The notes under the pieces were generated by a model that saw only the letters and a list, made by a program, of their open reading frames with translations, made no database searches and was not told where the DNA came from. A program made the translations under genes and the position numbers. Shown piece after piece: positions 1 through 8,661 of a stretch of DNA of 64,000 bases. The DNA is from Pseudophaeobacter arcticus DSM 23566 (lineage in GTDB: Bacteria; Pseudomonadota; Alphaproteobacteria; Rhodobacterales; Rhodobacteraceae): positions 164,924-228,923 of the forward strand of contig NZ_AXBF01000005.1 of NCBI RefSeq assembly GCF_000473205.1, in the 5' to 3' direction. Position 1 is the first letter of the stretch. Every line of letters starts with the position of its first letter.

Positions 1-8
1 TTCTCTCT

Positions 9-236
9 TCAATTCGTGCGTTGGCGCCGCCAGAGCGCAAAAATGGTGATGCCGATGAACACTGCCAGCGCCGGCAGGAGCACGAAGTCGAGCCAGCCCA
101 GCATGGCCGAGAGCCCGACCGCGCCCAGCAGGACCACAAGGACCGGGGTGAAGCAGCACAGCGCCACCAGGACGGTGCCGATCAGCCCGTATTTCAGCAT
201 GCGGTCGTCCTTGGGGTTTGTCTCGCGCTCGCTCAC
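9..236 (-). CDS. merF: Mercury transport protein MerF
   Basis: A 75-residue inner-membrane protein with two predicted membrane segments and a vicinal cysteine pair (C27-C28, in ALCCFTP) in the first one, as in MerF, which passes Hg(II) from the periplasm to the cytoplasmic mercuric reductase. Its start overlaps the stop of the preceding merP-like gene by 4 nt (ATGA), so the two are probably translationally coupled. It is the last mer gene before the left edge, and a merA would be expected just outside. Length is near the family's usual 70-80 residues. Confidence 0.9.
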   Translation of the reverse strand: MSERETNPKDDRMLKYGLIGTVLVALCCFTPVLVVLLGAVGLSAMLGWLDFVLLPALAVFIGITIFALWRRQRTN

Positions 237-529
237 GAGACGTCTTCCTGGGCCACTGTTGCTCCATAGCCCACTCCGGTGACGGCGGCGATCAGCTGGT
301 CCGGGCCGGTGGCGAGATCGTCATAGTGCAGGACGTAAACGCCATCCTCGGCCTCGCCCTCGAGGAATTCCGCGATCTCCACAGTCTCCACGCGCTTGAG
401 CGCAGTGGCGACGATATAGCTGCACGAGGGGCAGGTCAGACCAGTGACGTGCAGGCGGGTCTCGGCTTCGGCTGCAAAGATCGCGGTCGGCGAGATCCAG
501 AGGATGGCAGCGAGTAACACTTGTCTCAT
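233..529 (-). CDS. merP: Periplasmic mercury-binding protein, MerP-like
   Basis: A 98-residue protein with an N-terminal signal peptide (about residues 1-20, ending IFAA) followed by one heavy-metal-associated domain. The metal site is GLTCPSC (C33 and C36) in place of the usual GMTCxxC. MerP captures Hg(II) in the periplasm and hands it to MerT. I chose the ATG at 529 because the signal peptide begins there, although the frame stays open further upstream into merT. It lies 14 nt after merT and overlaps merF by 4 nt. Confidence 0.85.
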   Translation of the reverse strand: MRQVLLAAILWISPTAIFAAEAETRLHVTGLTCPSCSYIVATALKRVETVEIAEFLEGEAEDGVYVLHYDDLATGPDQLIAAVTGVGYGATVAQEDVS

Positions 530-543
530 GATGGGCTCCGATA

Positions 544-942
544 TCAGAAGGTTAGGATGCGCGGCGCGACATAGGGAAAGACCAAGGCCAGCAGCACCAC
601 GGCCAGCGCACCCCAAAGCAGTCCGCGCATCAGGCCGCGATCCACCGGGCGCGCGCAGACCCCGGTGCCACAGTCCTCGGCAGACACAGGTCGGTAAGCC
701 TTCCAGAATCCATAGCCGAGCGCCGCCAAGGCGAAGGAGAGGGTTATCCACTTGTAGGAGTAGAGCGCTGTAAGTTGGCCGATGAAGACCCCGGTGACGC
801 CAAGGCTAACCAGGACCAGCGGCAGGATGCAGCAGGAGGTCATCGCCAGCGCCCCGAGCACCCCGGCGCCAGTGGCGGTCCATCCGGTCCTGTCGGGGCT
901 GTCGCCCTCCCAACGTTCGGTATCGTTCGTCTCGATCGTCAT
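544..942 (-). CDS. merT: Mercuric ion transport protein MerT
   Basis: A 132-residue inner-membrane protein, slightly longer than typical MerT (about 116). The first membrane segment holds the vicinal pair C37-C38 (MTSCCILP). A second pair, C91 and C96, sits in the loop after the next segment, matching the two-site relay of MerT. The last third contains another hydrophobic helix. It is the first gene of the mer operon, reading away from merR from a promoter with MerR geometry. The ATG at 942 fits the promoter position; an upstream in-frame start would lie inside the operator. Confidence 0.9.
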   Translation of the reverse strand: MTIETNDTERWEGDSPDRTGWTATGAGVLGALAMTSCCILPLVLVSLGVTGVFIGQLTALYSYKWITLSFALAALGYGFWKAYRPVSAEDCGTGVCARPVDRGLMRGLLWGALAVVLLALVFPYVAPRILTF

Positions 943-973
943 CGTGTCACCCTGTTGTCGTTCGATGACTGAC

Positions 974-1004
974 AAGATAGGGTCTGTAGCAGCTACAGGA
1001 TCAA
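974..1004 (-). promoter_or_regulatory. MerR-type promoter/operator of the mer operon
   Basis: Reading on the minus strand there is TTGATC (999-1004), a 19-bp spacer and TATCTT (974-979). The spacer contains the perfect dyad CTGTAGC-N-GCTACAG (984-998). An overlong 19-bp spacer over a dyad is the hallmark of MerR-family promoters. It lies between divergent merT and merR and should serve both activation of merT and control of merR. Confidence 0.88.
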
Positions 1005-1015
1005 GGAGAAATTTC

Positions 1016-1450
1016 ATGTCGGCTGATCACGCCCCCGCGAGCGAGCTCAAACGCTCCGATCTGGCCAGGCTGACCGGCTGCAACCTCGAGACGATCCGTT
1101 ATTACGAAAATGTCGGCCTGGTGCCTGATCCGCCACGCACCGCATCGGGCCATCGCCGCTACAGCACGGCACATGTGGAGCGGCTGAACTTCGTGATGCG
1201 CGCGCGGGACCTTGGCTTTACTATGGAAGAGATCCGCGGGCTGCTATCTCTCGTCGATCGCGGCAGCCACACTTGTGCCGAGGTCGAGCGGATGGGGCGC
1301 CACCATCTCGAGGTAGTGCGCGACAAGATCCGCGATCTCCAAGTGATCGAGACCGTGCTCGCTCAGACAATCGCACGCTGCACCGGCTCGGACACACCAG
1401 ATTGCCCCCTGCTCGACGTCCTTAGTGCGGGACAGACCAAGTCAGAGTAA
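1016..1450 (+). CDS. merR: MerR-family mercury-responsive regulator
   Basis: A 144-residue regulator. An N-terminal winged HTH (about residues 12-80, with the family motif TIRYYENVGL) is followed by a dimerization helix and a metal loop. Three cysteines, C87, C122 and C130, match the three thiols of Hg(II)-sensing MerR. The C-x7-C spacing of the last two is one residue shorter than in the Tn501 protein. An AAGGAG ribosome-binding site lies 7 nt before the ATG. It is divergent from merT across the operator at 974-1004. Confidence 0.88.
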   Translation: MSADHAPASELKRSDLARLTGCNLETIRYYENVGLVPDPPRTASGHRRYSTAHVERLNFVMRARDLGFTMEEIRGLLSLVDRGSHTCAEVERMGRHHLEVVRDKIRDLQVIETVLAQTIARCTGSDTPDCPLLDVLSAGQTKSE

Positions 1451-1542
1451 TCAGAAAGCTCGGTGGAATAGCTGTCATACACGCGAATTGCAGCGAATGG
1501 CCGTTGTCCGCCCTCTATGACCGTCAGACCATGCCCACCGCC

Positions 1543-3546
1543 CTACCGGTGAATTGGCTTTTTGCCACCCTCCTCCTCTCGCAGCATCTCTTCCATTTCA
1601 TCCAATCCATCGACAGCAGAGCGCATCTGCGCCTCATCATCCACGCCCACTGTCTCGGCATCCGCAACCTGGCCCCCAAAATCCATTTCCATCTGTCGCT
1701 GTTCCTCGGCGATTACGGCTTGAACGACAGGCGCAGTCTTCTTTGGGGTGACATCGGTTTGCCCTGACGATTGGCCATCAGCAGCGTGGCGTGCGGCCTC
1801 AACGTCGGCGTCGGGTCCGCCTGCTCCGTCCGAAGGCGGCGTCATCGGCATGGCGCGCACACTCAGCGGCAGCGTGCCCTGCGGCCCCCCTCCCCCCGGC
1901 TTCGGAAACGGCAACTCCCCCGTCTGCGCCGCGTGGATCGCCTTGAACAGCCGATCGTCAAAATATTGGATCCGCTTCGCGCGGACCGGCATCTGGGCAT
2001 CGATCACCATGACGATCTCGTCGAGCGGCAGGCGGCGCGCCTCATCCTCGGGCAGGAGAGAGCTTTCTTCGGTCCGGGTGGACTGGCTGCGTCCTTCAAA
2101 GGGGTTCTTGCCGATGGACTGGGAGCGCGTGATGACGGTCTTCGTGGTCTTGCCAACCGCCTTGCTCAGCTCTTCGACGGTCTTCTCATCAGAAGGCGTC
2201 AGGTAGAGCTTCACGCCCGCGTTGCCCTGCAGGGCGCGGCGGGTGTTCTCGCCGTAGATTTCATCGAGGGCGGGGATGGTTTGCGTGACCACAGCCAAAT
2301 GCCCGCGATAGGTGCGCAGGGTCTCGATGCTCTCGACCACGATGGGCATCTTGCCCAAGCGATTGAACTCGTCGAGCATGATCATCACTGGCCACGGCTC
2401 ATCCGGCCCGGGGTCCTTTTCCTGCATCGCCGAGAGGAGATCGGAGAAGAAGAGCCGGATCAGCGGCGCGAGGGGTTTCACCATCAGCGGCTGGACCACG
2501 AGATAGACCGAAAAAGGCTTCTTGCGGATCGTGCGGAAATCAAAGTCCGAGACTGCCGTCGCCTCATCGATGGCCGGGTTCTGCCATTGATCGAGCCCCG
2601 AGGTCATCAGGAGCGAGACGTAAGAGGTCAGCGTGTCATTATTGGTCGAGGCCAGCCGGGTGAAGATCAGCTTGGCGGCCCTGTTGTCGACCTCGTGGCC
2701 GCGCGCGAAGTATTCCTTCTGCTTGTTCCCGCCCGAGGCGGCGATCCGATAGATTTCGCCCAAGGTGGGGCGCTTGCGCTGGAAGGCCAAGAGCCCTGCC
2801 GCCACGAAGAGATCGATCCCGCCCTTGAGGAGGCCCTGCACCCGGTCATTGTCGCTCTGCAGGAACAGCGTCGCCAGGAGCTGCAGTTCCATCTGCTGGC
2901 GCGCGGGATCTTTCAGTTGATGGATGCGCAGGAGCGGGTTGTAGCGATGGGTGCGCTTGCCCTCCCAATCGGTGGGGGCAAAGCGATAGACCTTGTCGCC
3001 TTGGCCTGCGCGGTGCCGGGCCGTTGCCTCGAAACACTCGCCCTTCACATCGAGCGTCACGGCGGAGCCTTGCCAGGTCAGCAGGTTCGGAATGACGAAG
3101 CCCGTAGTCTTGCCGCGACCGGTGGGGGCCACGATCAGCGCATGCGGGAAAACCTTCGAGCAGATGTAATTGGCGCGGGAGCCCGGCGGCCCCAGCTTGC
3201 CGAGGATGAACCCGGTGCCGGGCGCCCCGAAGAACCCATTGGCCTTCATCTCGCGCGCGGTCTGCCAATGGGTCTGGCCAAAGCGTGTCAGGGCGGACCC
3301 CGAGAGGGCGAGGCTCAGCATCAGGCCGGCGGCAGCGAAGCTGCCGATGATCAGGTGAATAAGTTGCGCATCCTCCGGGCGGCGGTCCAGGATCGCCAGA
3401 TAGTTCTGCGCGATATATGCAAAGTCGATCTCGGCCCCGAAACCAAGGTCCTGGTAGGTCAGCACCGCCGAGGCGATGGTATAGCCCATCGCCCCGGTCA
3501 CCAGCGTCACCAGCAAGACGCCGGTTGCGATCCGCGCTTTTCCCAT
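1543..3546 (-). CDS. traG: Type IV coupling protein, VirD4/TraG family
   Basis: About 667 residues. It is the membrane ATPase that links the relaxosome to a conjugative type IV secretion channel. Two N-terminal membrane segments (about residues 6-30 and 60-90) precede a P-loop domain with Walker A APTGRGKT (about 141-148) and a Walker B region MIMLDEFNRLG. The C-terminal tail is Pro/Gly-rich and acidic. A TTG at 3558 would overlap the relaxase stop by 4 nt; I prefer the ATG at 3546. It follows the relaxase in the same transcript. No other T4SS gene is in the window, so the channel must be encoded elsewhere. Confidence 0.9.
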   Translation of the reverse strand: MGKARIATGVLLVTLVTGAMGYTIASAVLTYQDLGFGAEIDFAYIAQNYLAILDRRPEDAQLIHLIIGSFAAAGLMLSLALSGSALTRFGQTHWQTAREMKANGFFGAPGTGFILGKLGPPGSRANYICSKVFPHALIVAPTGRGKTTGFVIPNLLTWQGSAVTLDVKGECFEATARHRAGQGDKVYRFAPTDWEGKRTHRYNPLLRIHQLKDPARQQMELQLLATLFLQSDNDRVQGLLKGGIDLFVAAGLLAFQRKRPTLGEIYRIAASGGNKQKEYFARGHEVDNRAAKLIFTRLASTNNDTLTSYVSLLMTSGLDQWQNPAIDEATAVSDFDFRTIRKKPFSVYLVVQPLMVKPLAPLIRLFFSDLLSAMQEKDPGPDEPWPVMIMLDEFNRLGKMPIVVESIETLRTYRGHLAVVTQTIPALDEIYGENTRRALQGNAGVKLYLTPSDEKTVEELSKAVGKTTKTVITRSQSIGKNPFEGRSQSTRTEESSLLPEDEARRLPLDEIVMVIDAQMPVRAKRIQYFDDRLFKAIHAAQTGELPFPKPGGGGPQGTLPLSVRAMPMTPPSDGAGGPDADVEAARHAADGQSSGQTDVTPKKTAPVVQAVIAEEQRQMEMDFGGQVADAETVGVDDEAQMRSAVDGLDEMEEMLREEEGGKKPIHR

Positions 3547-3554
3547 GGAGGCGC

Positions 3555-5894
3555 TCAATGGACCTGACCCCGCTCGGTCTCGCCATCCACGTCTGTCGCG
3601 CGGTGTTTTTCATATTCGGTGTCGGCAAGATCATCGACCACCTGGCGCAAGGCCTCCGTGTTGGCCGTCGCTGCATCCGATTGCAGGTAAACCTTGGCGA
3701 CATAGAGCCGGTCGAGACGGTCCTCGAGAACCTTCTCCAGCGCATCGGCATCGCCGGATGTGAGCCGCTCAAGTTGACGGTTATCAAGCACCCGCGCGAT
3801 CTCGTCGCGGAAGGCGTCCCGCTCCGCCTCGGTCTCGAAGGGCGCGGACAACTCCCCCGCCCGCTCATGGTCCAGGACACCCGCAATATCGTCTGCGAGG
3901 CGGTCGGCACTGCCAGACTGCGGCGCAGTTTCACCACGGGCTGCGAGGAGTGCGTCGCGCATGCCAGACCCGAGCCCGTCGCGCATCTCGGTTTCGCGGC
4001 GGACCTGATTGATGACCTCCGTGTCGCGTATCTCGACGACGGCCGCATAGGTCGCGCCAAGCCCGCGGGCGAGGTGGGACGGCATGTCCGGATAGCGCGC
4101 GCGCAAATCATCCGTAACTGCATCTGCAACGGGCGTGCGGATGTCGCGTCCCTCCATGATCCGGTCGACCTCGCGGGTGATCTCGCTGGCGCGGGCCGCA
4201 TCGGTGATGGTCTCCCTGTAGGGCTCAGACCGATCGATCACATCGCCAGGACGTGCGAGCAAGTCCGGGTGTGCCTCGAGATAAGCGCGCTGCTCCGTCT
4301 CGATCCGGCGCTCCGCCCGTGAGACAACCTCCCAGTCCCGGTCCTCGATCTGCTGCGCTGTCAGGCCGTCTGCGCGCATTTCCTGACGGATTGTCCCTTC
4401 CATCGCCCGGACCGCGCCCTCATGATAATGGAACCGCTCGCAAACCGCTTCTGCTTCCACGACGCCATCCCGGCGCAGCACGTTCTCGCGCTCCAACAGC
4501 GTACCAAGCTCGACATGCACATCGTTGAGAATGGCTCGCGCCTGTTCCAGATCGGCGCGGCGTTCGAGGTTCAGATCGCGCGTCTCGGCCACTTTGGAGA
4601 GATCATTGGCGATCCATTGATGCTCGAGCGCGGCGCTCGAGGCCCCGGTCTCGATCCGGGCCACCACTTCCGATGTGCTGATCCCGGTGCCCCGTAGTGC
4701 TACGTCAATGCGCGATCTCAGGTCGGGCTCGGCCAGTCGCTCGCGCTGGCTGGCATCGATATTGGCCTCGGAATAGATCCCGCCTTCCGAGGGGGTCTCT
4801 GACAGCGTGGATGATCGCAAACCGAGAGGCTGCATGTGCTGGACCTGCGTCTGGATCTCGATGAGGCGTTTTTCCAGCACGGGGCGTTCCGCGTCAGGCT
4901 TCTCGGCGATCATGCCCTGCACCCGCGCGAGCTTCTCGGCATAGAGGCTTCTCAGATCCTCGAAACTTTGATCCTCGGCCATATACACATCTCCTGTTCG
5001 GTCCACCTGCCCGCCGCGCGCCAGCACCTCGCCCGCGCGGAAGAGTGCCGCGGCGATGTCTTCCCGGGCCTCCCGGGAGGCCTCTGCGGCAAGCGAATGG
5101 TAGACGGTTCTGGTGTTGACGATCTCCGCCAGCGTCCGGGTCAGGTCCTGCCCCACGCGTTCGCGCTCGCGGGGCGCGCGACCCTCTTCTTTCGCCGCAT
5201 AAACCTCGCTGGTGCGGGCCGGGTAATGCACGACGCCGCGCTCCACCCGCCGCGTGGCTTCCAGCCGCACGCCGTACTTCTCCGCCTCCTCGACCATGGC
5301 GAGGCGGAAATCGTCGTAGTTGAAGCGGTGGTTGCGCCCCAGAAAGAAGAACTCGCCTTCCTGCGAGCGGCGGTTCAGCACCAGATGCGCATGGGGGTGA
5401 TCGCGGTCCTCATGCACCGCGATGATGTAGTCGAAATGCCCCGCATCGGTCTGGAAGAACCGCTCGGCCACATCCGTCGCAATGTCGCGCACATCCTCCC
5501 CGCGCGTGCCGATGGGGAAGGACATGAGCATGTGGGTGGTCTGTCCGAGCTTGGGCTTAAAGCCCGCATCCCACCGCTTGGCAAAGCGCTCCGTCAGGTC
5601 CTTGATGTCACCCGCCTCGAGCTTCGCCTTGCCATCCAAGAACCCGCTCGAGTCGACAATATGGGTGGACTTGGTGGTGAGGTAATCGAGCTGGTTTGCG
5701 AGCTGCGATTTGGTATGCGTGCCGCCGCCCCGGATCGCCTTGAAGACCGCTGGCCGATGCCCTGCTGCCGCACGCGTAAGCTGGGTCTGCTTGGCCACGT
5801 GCAAACCTTGCATCGAGCCCCGGACGCGGCTCCAGCCATCCCGGAAGACCTCGCCCGTGACGGCATGGACGGCATCATTCAGCCGCATGGGCAA
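3555..5894 (-). CDS. Conjugative relaxase (VirD2-like, histidine-triad type)
   Basis: A 779-residue relaxase that would nick oriT and pilot the transferred strand. The N-terminal third carries the metal-binding motif HEDRDHPHAH (H161, H166, H168, H170). It also has an upstream candidate nucleophile, Tyr71 (LDYLTTK), and H121 in HMLMSFP. The rest is long, charged and probably coiled-coil, without a helicase motif I recognise. Its start overlaps the mobC-like gene by 20 nt, and its stop abuts the coupling protein. The family is MOBP/MOBQ-like; the exact MOB class needs a profile search. Confidence 0.88.
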   Translation of the reverse strand: MPMRLNDAVHAVTGEVFRDGWSRVRGSMQGLHVAKQTQLTRAAAGHRPAVFKAIRGGGTHTKSQLANQLDYLTTKSTHIVDSSGFLDGKAKLEAGDIKDLTERFAKRWDAGFKPKLGQTTHMLMSFPIGTRGEDVRDIATDVAERFFQTDAGHFDYIIAVHEDRDHPHAHLVLNRRSQEGEFFFLGRNHRFNYDDFRLAMVEEAEKYGVRLEATRRVERGVVHYPARTSEVYAAKEEGRAPRERERVGQDLTRTLAEIVNTRTVYHSLAAEASREAREDIAAALFRAGEVLARGGQVDRTGDVYMAEDQSFEDLRSLYAEKLARVQGMIAEKPDAERPVLEKRLIEIQTQVQHMQPLGLRSSTLSETPSEGGIYSEANIDASQRERLAEPDLRSRIDVALRGTGISTSEVVARIETGASSAALEHQWIANDLSKVAETRDLNLERRADLEQARAILNDVHVELGTLLERENVLRRDGVVEAEAVCERFHYHEGAVRAMEGTIRQEMRADGLTAQQIEDRDWEVVSRAERRIETEQRAYLEAHPDLLARPGDVIDRSEPYRETITDAARASEITREVDRIMEGRDIRTPVADAVTDDLRARYPDMPSHLARGLGATYAAVVEIRDTEVINQVRRETEMRDGLGSGMRDALLAARGETAPQSGSADRLADDIAGVLDHERAGELSAPFETEAERDAFRDEIARVLDNRQLERLTSGDADALEKVLEDRLDRLYVAKVYLQSDAATANTEALRQVVDDLADTEYEKHRATDVDGETERGQVH

Positions 5895-6468
5895 ACTCCC
5901 TCAGCGCGGCCGTGGCCTGCAGCTGCATCGCATCACGACGGCGGCGCAGAAGCAGATCGATCTCGTCAGCAGAATCCAGGATGAACCGCGCCAGCCCGCG
6001 CATCTGCGCAAGGCGCAATTCGGTGAACTCGGCACTCGTGCCCCCCACGGCCCCCTGCCCCTGCCGGTTGGCCTGCGTCATCTGCTTGGCAATCTGCGCG
6101 ACCCCATTGCCGACCTCGTGCAGAGAGGCGCGGTAGCGCGCCATCTCTGCTGCCATCTGCGCGTCCGGAACGAACACCCCGCCTGCCGCCTGAATGAGCC
6201 GCCTGAGCCCCTCGGCACGGCTCTCGATCCCGGCCTCGGCCAGCACCTCGTCGAGCGCCGCAAGCTCCGCAGCCGTGACCTTCACACTGACTGCTGAGAC
6301 CGGAATAGCGGTATCGGTCTGGCGCTCGGCATCAGCTTTGAGCGTGTACTGGATCGCCCGCACCGACACGCCAAACCGTTCCGCCAGCACTGAAGTGGAA
6401 ACGCCTTCCGCAGCTTCGCGAACGATCTCCATGCGCTCCGCATCGATGAGGCGTTTTGAGCGAGACAT
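5875..6468 (-). CDS. mobC: MobC-like relaxosome accessory protein
   Basis: A 197-residue protein. The N-terminal HTH-like segment (about residues 1-45, SVLAERFGVSVRAIQYTLK) is followed by a ribbon-helix-helix/MobC-like region. Such proteins bind and melt oriT for the relaxase. It is the first gene of the three-gene mobilization operon (mobC-relaxase-coupling protein) and overlaps the relaxase start by 20 nt. Family assignment rests on context and the general look of the sequence; DNA binding is likely, the exact family less sure. Confidence 0.75.
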   Translation of the reverse strand: MSRSKRLIDAERMEIVREAAEGVSTSVLAERFGVSVRAIQYTLKADAERQTDTAIPVSAVSVKVTAAELAALDEVLAEAGIESRAEGLRRLIQAAGGVFVPDAQMAAEMARYRASLHEVGNGVAQIAKQMTQANRQGQGAVGGTSAEFTELRLAQMRGLARFILDSADEIDLLLRRRRDAMQLQATAALREFAHAAE

Positions 6469-6986
6469 GCGAAGAAAGACCCCCTATTTCCTGCCACCTT
6501 CCACCAAGGCTGCCCCTACCTTACGATAATATACCAAGCTGTCAATTATATACTTACGTCGCAATCAGGCTCAGGCAGCCTTGGTGTCCGCTTCACGCCG
6601 CGGCCCGCAGGGACGCGGCTCTGCCGCCCTCACCACCGGGCGACCCACCTGTCCCAGGGGTCCCGTCCGCCAGCCCCGCCCGAGGGTCTGGCCGAACACC
6701 CATGTGTTCGGACGGAACCGCGGGCGGGCGCAAACCCCTCCGACAGGGCGGACAGGCAGGGTCAAGGAGGGCCAGATTTGGGCCCCCAAATCTCTGCCGC
6801 AAAAACCGGGAGGCCCTGGCCGATAGGTTTTTGTGGATGGCCCCCTTGAGGCTGACTGGCCGGTCTGTCGCGGCCTGTTCATTCCGGGCGGAGTGCGTCC
6901 GTTGAACGCGCAGGGACCGGCATCCCTGGAACAGGGATCGGGCCGCCCCAAGATCGTCCTGGGGCGGCCCATCCTCGTCAGAGGAT
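6469..6986. other. Non-coding region upstream of mobC: candidate oriT and a GC-rich spacer
   Basis: This 518-bp gap contains an AT-rich stretch at about 6520-6560. There CTTACG occurs twice as a direct repeat, and a TTGACA-like box (minus strand, 6540-6545) points toward mobC. Position directly before mobC and the relaxase is the usual place for oriT, but no nic site could be matched. The remaining 6590-6940 is GC-rich, open in several frames on both strands, and I see no convincing gene. Confidence 0.35.
6922..6970 (-). terminator. Hairpin pair after the small gene at 6987-7193
   Basis: A perfect 10-bp stem GGGCCGCCCC / GGGGCGGCCC (6940-6949 and 6961-6970, loop 11 nt) lies 16 nt downstream of the stop of the minus-strand gene. 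It is followed by a second stem ATCCCTG / CAGGGAT (6922-6938). There is no T-tract, so it may be a weak terminator or a transcript-stabilizing structure. Confidence 0.5.
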
Positions 6987-7193
6987 TTAGTCCTGGGGAT
7001 CTTTCGCGCTCGGTGGGAACATCACCAGCTCCGAGACCGCGACCGGGAAGTCGAGCTTGAGGCTGAAGAACTCCGAGCCGTCCCCGTTGCGGGTGTTGCG
7101 GAACATCGCGCCCACGCGCTGAAAACGGGTGCGCTCCTGGCCATCGGTATCGGTGAACTTGACGGGGACGGTGGCGATGTAGTGGTTGGTCAT
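6987..7193 (-). CDS. Small conserved plasmid protein, DUF736-like C-terminal half
   Basis: A 68-residue protein of unknown function. The stretch VGAMFRNTRNGDGSEFFSLK resembles the 'GAAWxKTSxxGxDYLSVKLD' part of DUF736 proteins, one of which (tandem) is encoded at 13822-14550. That is a family-level impression, not a proof. A good ribosome-binding site (AAGGAGAGACCC) precedes the ATG. The same leader and a broken copy of the gene occur in opposite orientation at 7367-7555. It is encoded alone upstream of mobC. Confidence 0.6.
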   Translation of the reverse strand: MTNHYIATVPVKFTDTDGQERTRFQRVGAMFRNTRNGDGSEFFSLKLDFPVAVSELVMFPPSAKDPQD

Positions 7194-7731
7194 TTGGGTC
7201 TCTCCTTGTTGCGATGGGGATCACCCGGCACGGGGGCAAGAGGGCCGGTCGCAAGCGCAAATGCGGAGGGTCCGCGGCTAGCCGTGGAAGCCGTATTTGT
7301 GCTTGCCGAAGCGTGAGCTGAGGGCACGATTGGGCCGACCCCGTGCGATCCACATCTATGAGCAAAAAGGAGAGACCCGGATGACCCTTGCTATCACGCA
7401 GCCGCCACCATCCGCGTCCGCGTCCCGCCGAGCCTTGCCGGGGTGCTGACGGAGCCCGCCCGCGTGGATGCGATGTTCCGAAACATGCCCCGAGGGACGT
7501 GCAGGTCTTCAGCCTCATGTGCGACGTCTCGACCCCTCGCGTCTTGCGCTGCTGACGATGTGCGTGTGGTGCGCGCCATCCCCAGCCCGTACCGATGCGG
7601 ATGGGCCGCACGCTGACGTAACGGGTAGAAGGATGACGGTGCTGGCTGCTGCGAGCTGCCGATTACGCGTGACCGACCGCACGCGCCATGAGACATGACG
7701 AAAGGGCCGCGCCAAGCGCGCCCCCCTCTCT
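7194..7731. other. Intergenic region holding a degenerate inverted gene copy
   Basis: A 538-bp stretch with no intact gene. It contains the broken plus-strand copy at 7381-7555 and GC-rich sequence on either side. Frames open on both strands here lack a supporting ribosome-binding site or recognisable domain. Confidence 0.5.
7381..7555 (+). pseudogene. Frameshifted inverted paralogue of the small DUF736-like gene
   Basis: The 12 nt AAGGAGAGACCC at 7367-7378, just before this ATG, are identical to the leader of the minus-strand gene at 6987-7193 (7196-7207 on the complement). The reading frame from this ATG stops after 22 codons. In the neighbouring frame the translation reads RVDAMFRNMPRG, matching RVGAMFRNTRNG of the intact gene. 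After a second shift it reads DVQVFSLMCDVS, matching the EFFSLKLDFP region. It therefore looks like an inverted, decayed duplicate. Confidence 0.5.
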
Positions 7732-8661
7732 TCAATCCTGCGACGCCTTCTTCGCCGGGTCCGCAACCCGCATGACCGTCAGACCTTTCGCTTCCGCCTT
7801 CTGCCCGAGGTTCAGCGCGACCCCGTTGCCGCCGAAGAGGACAACCCCCGTCGCCGCGAACTTGTCGTCGAGCATTTCGTCGTTGCATTTGAACGGTGCC
7901 GCCCGGCCATGCGCTGACCAGCGCGGATCGAAGCGCGCCTGCGCTACCCCGCGTGCCCGGGCCCACCGGGCCGCAATCATCTCCGCCCCGTGCTTGCCAC
8001 CCTTGTGGCAGAGGAAGATCTCCTGATTGCGGTTCTGCTTGATCCGTTCGCGAACCTTGTCGAGCGTGTTGAAGACCACATCGACATCGGTCCAGTCGGT
8101 AGCGCCTGAGACGATCAGGGGAACCCCCGCGACTTTCGACTTCTCGGCGGTTTCGCGGTCGTGCTGCTCGAGGAGCTGCCGTGCCTCGAAGACCGCCCCG
8201 GTCTCTTGCGCGCGGACGCTTGCGCGCGACCCGGCTGCCGGGATGAAGGCGTGACCGGTCTCGATCTCGTAGCATTCCGCCGCCGCCTCGCTCATCACCT
8301 CGATGGCGCCGACGATCTCGCGCAGTTGCACAAAGCGCGCCTGCGCCTCCTCAATGGCGGTCTCGGCGATCTCCGATCCATCGTGGGATTTTGCCAGGGC
8401 GCCGATCTTGTCGGCGGTGCGGTCGACCTCCTTGCCAAGCGCCAACTTGCGGCGCTGCAGGATCGTCGCGAGCCCGTGCGCGAGCGGTTCGATCTCCGCT
8501 TCGAGGCCGGTGTTGCGCAATTGCCCGAGCAAAGCCTCGAAGCTCTCGCGGATGATGCGGTCGGTCAGGACGTGATCCTCCGGGATCGGCAGCTGTGCGT
8601 CCTTCTCGGTCAGTCCGAAAAGCTCGATGGTCTCGTAGGTGTTTGCGGTGTCGTAAGCCAT
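7732..8661 (-). CDS. DUF2493 (SLOG superfamily) domain protein
   Basis: A 309-residue protein. The N-terminal half (about 1-170) is helical and charged. The C-terminal part (about 180-305) begins KVAGVPLIVSGATDWTD and continues with FLCHKGGKHGAEMIAARWA and VLFGGNGVALNLGQKA. This is the pattern of DUF2493, a cpYpsA-related SLOG domain thought to bind a nucleotide-derived ligand. The function on plasmids is unknown. I chose the ATG at 8661 because the conserved sequence starts there. It belongs to the minus-strand plasmid block and stands alone between two long intergenic regions. Confidence 0.8.
   Translation of the reverse strand: MAYDTANTYETIELFGLTEKDAQLPIPEDHVLTDRIIRESFEALLGQLRNTGLEAEIEPLAHGLATILQRRKLALGKEVDRTADKIGALAKSHDGSEIAETAIEEAQARFVQLREIVGAIEVMSEAAAECYEIETGHAFIPAAGSRASVRAQETGAVFEARQLLEQHDRETAEKSKVAGVPLIVSGATDWTDVDVVFNTLDKVRERIKQNRNQEIFLCHKGGKHGAEMIAARWARARGVAQARFDPRWSAHGRAAPFKCNDEMLDDKFAATGVVLFGGNGVALNLGQKAEAKGLTVMRVADPAKKASQD

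Noticed and set aside
1771..3567. 598-codon open frame on the plus strand
   Set aside because: It lies opposite the coupling-protein gene, whose Walker motifs are clear. The frame has arginine- and glutamate-biased composition and no domain; it is a shadow produced by high GC.
6571..7611. Long minus-strand frame across the small gene at 6987
   Set aside because: Runs through a terminator hairpin and a good ribosome-binding site of another frame; Pro/Arg-rich, typical of GC-rich non-coding DNA.
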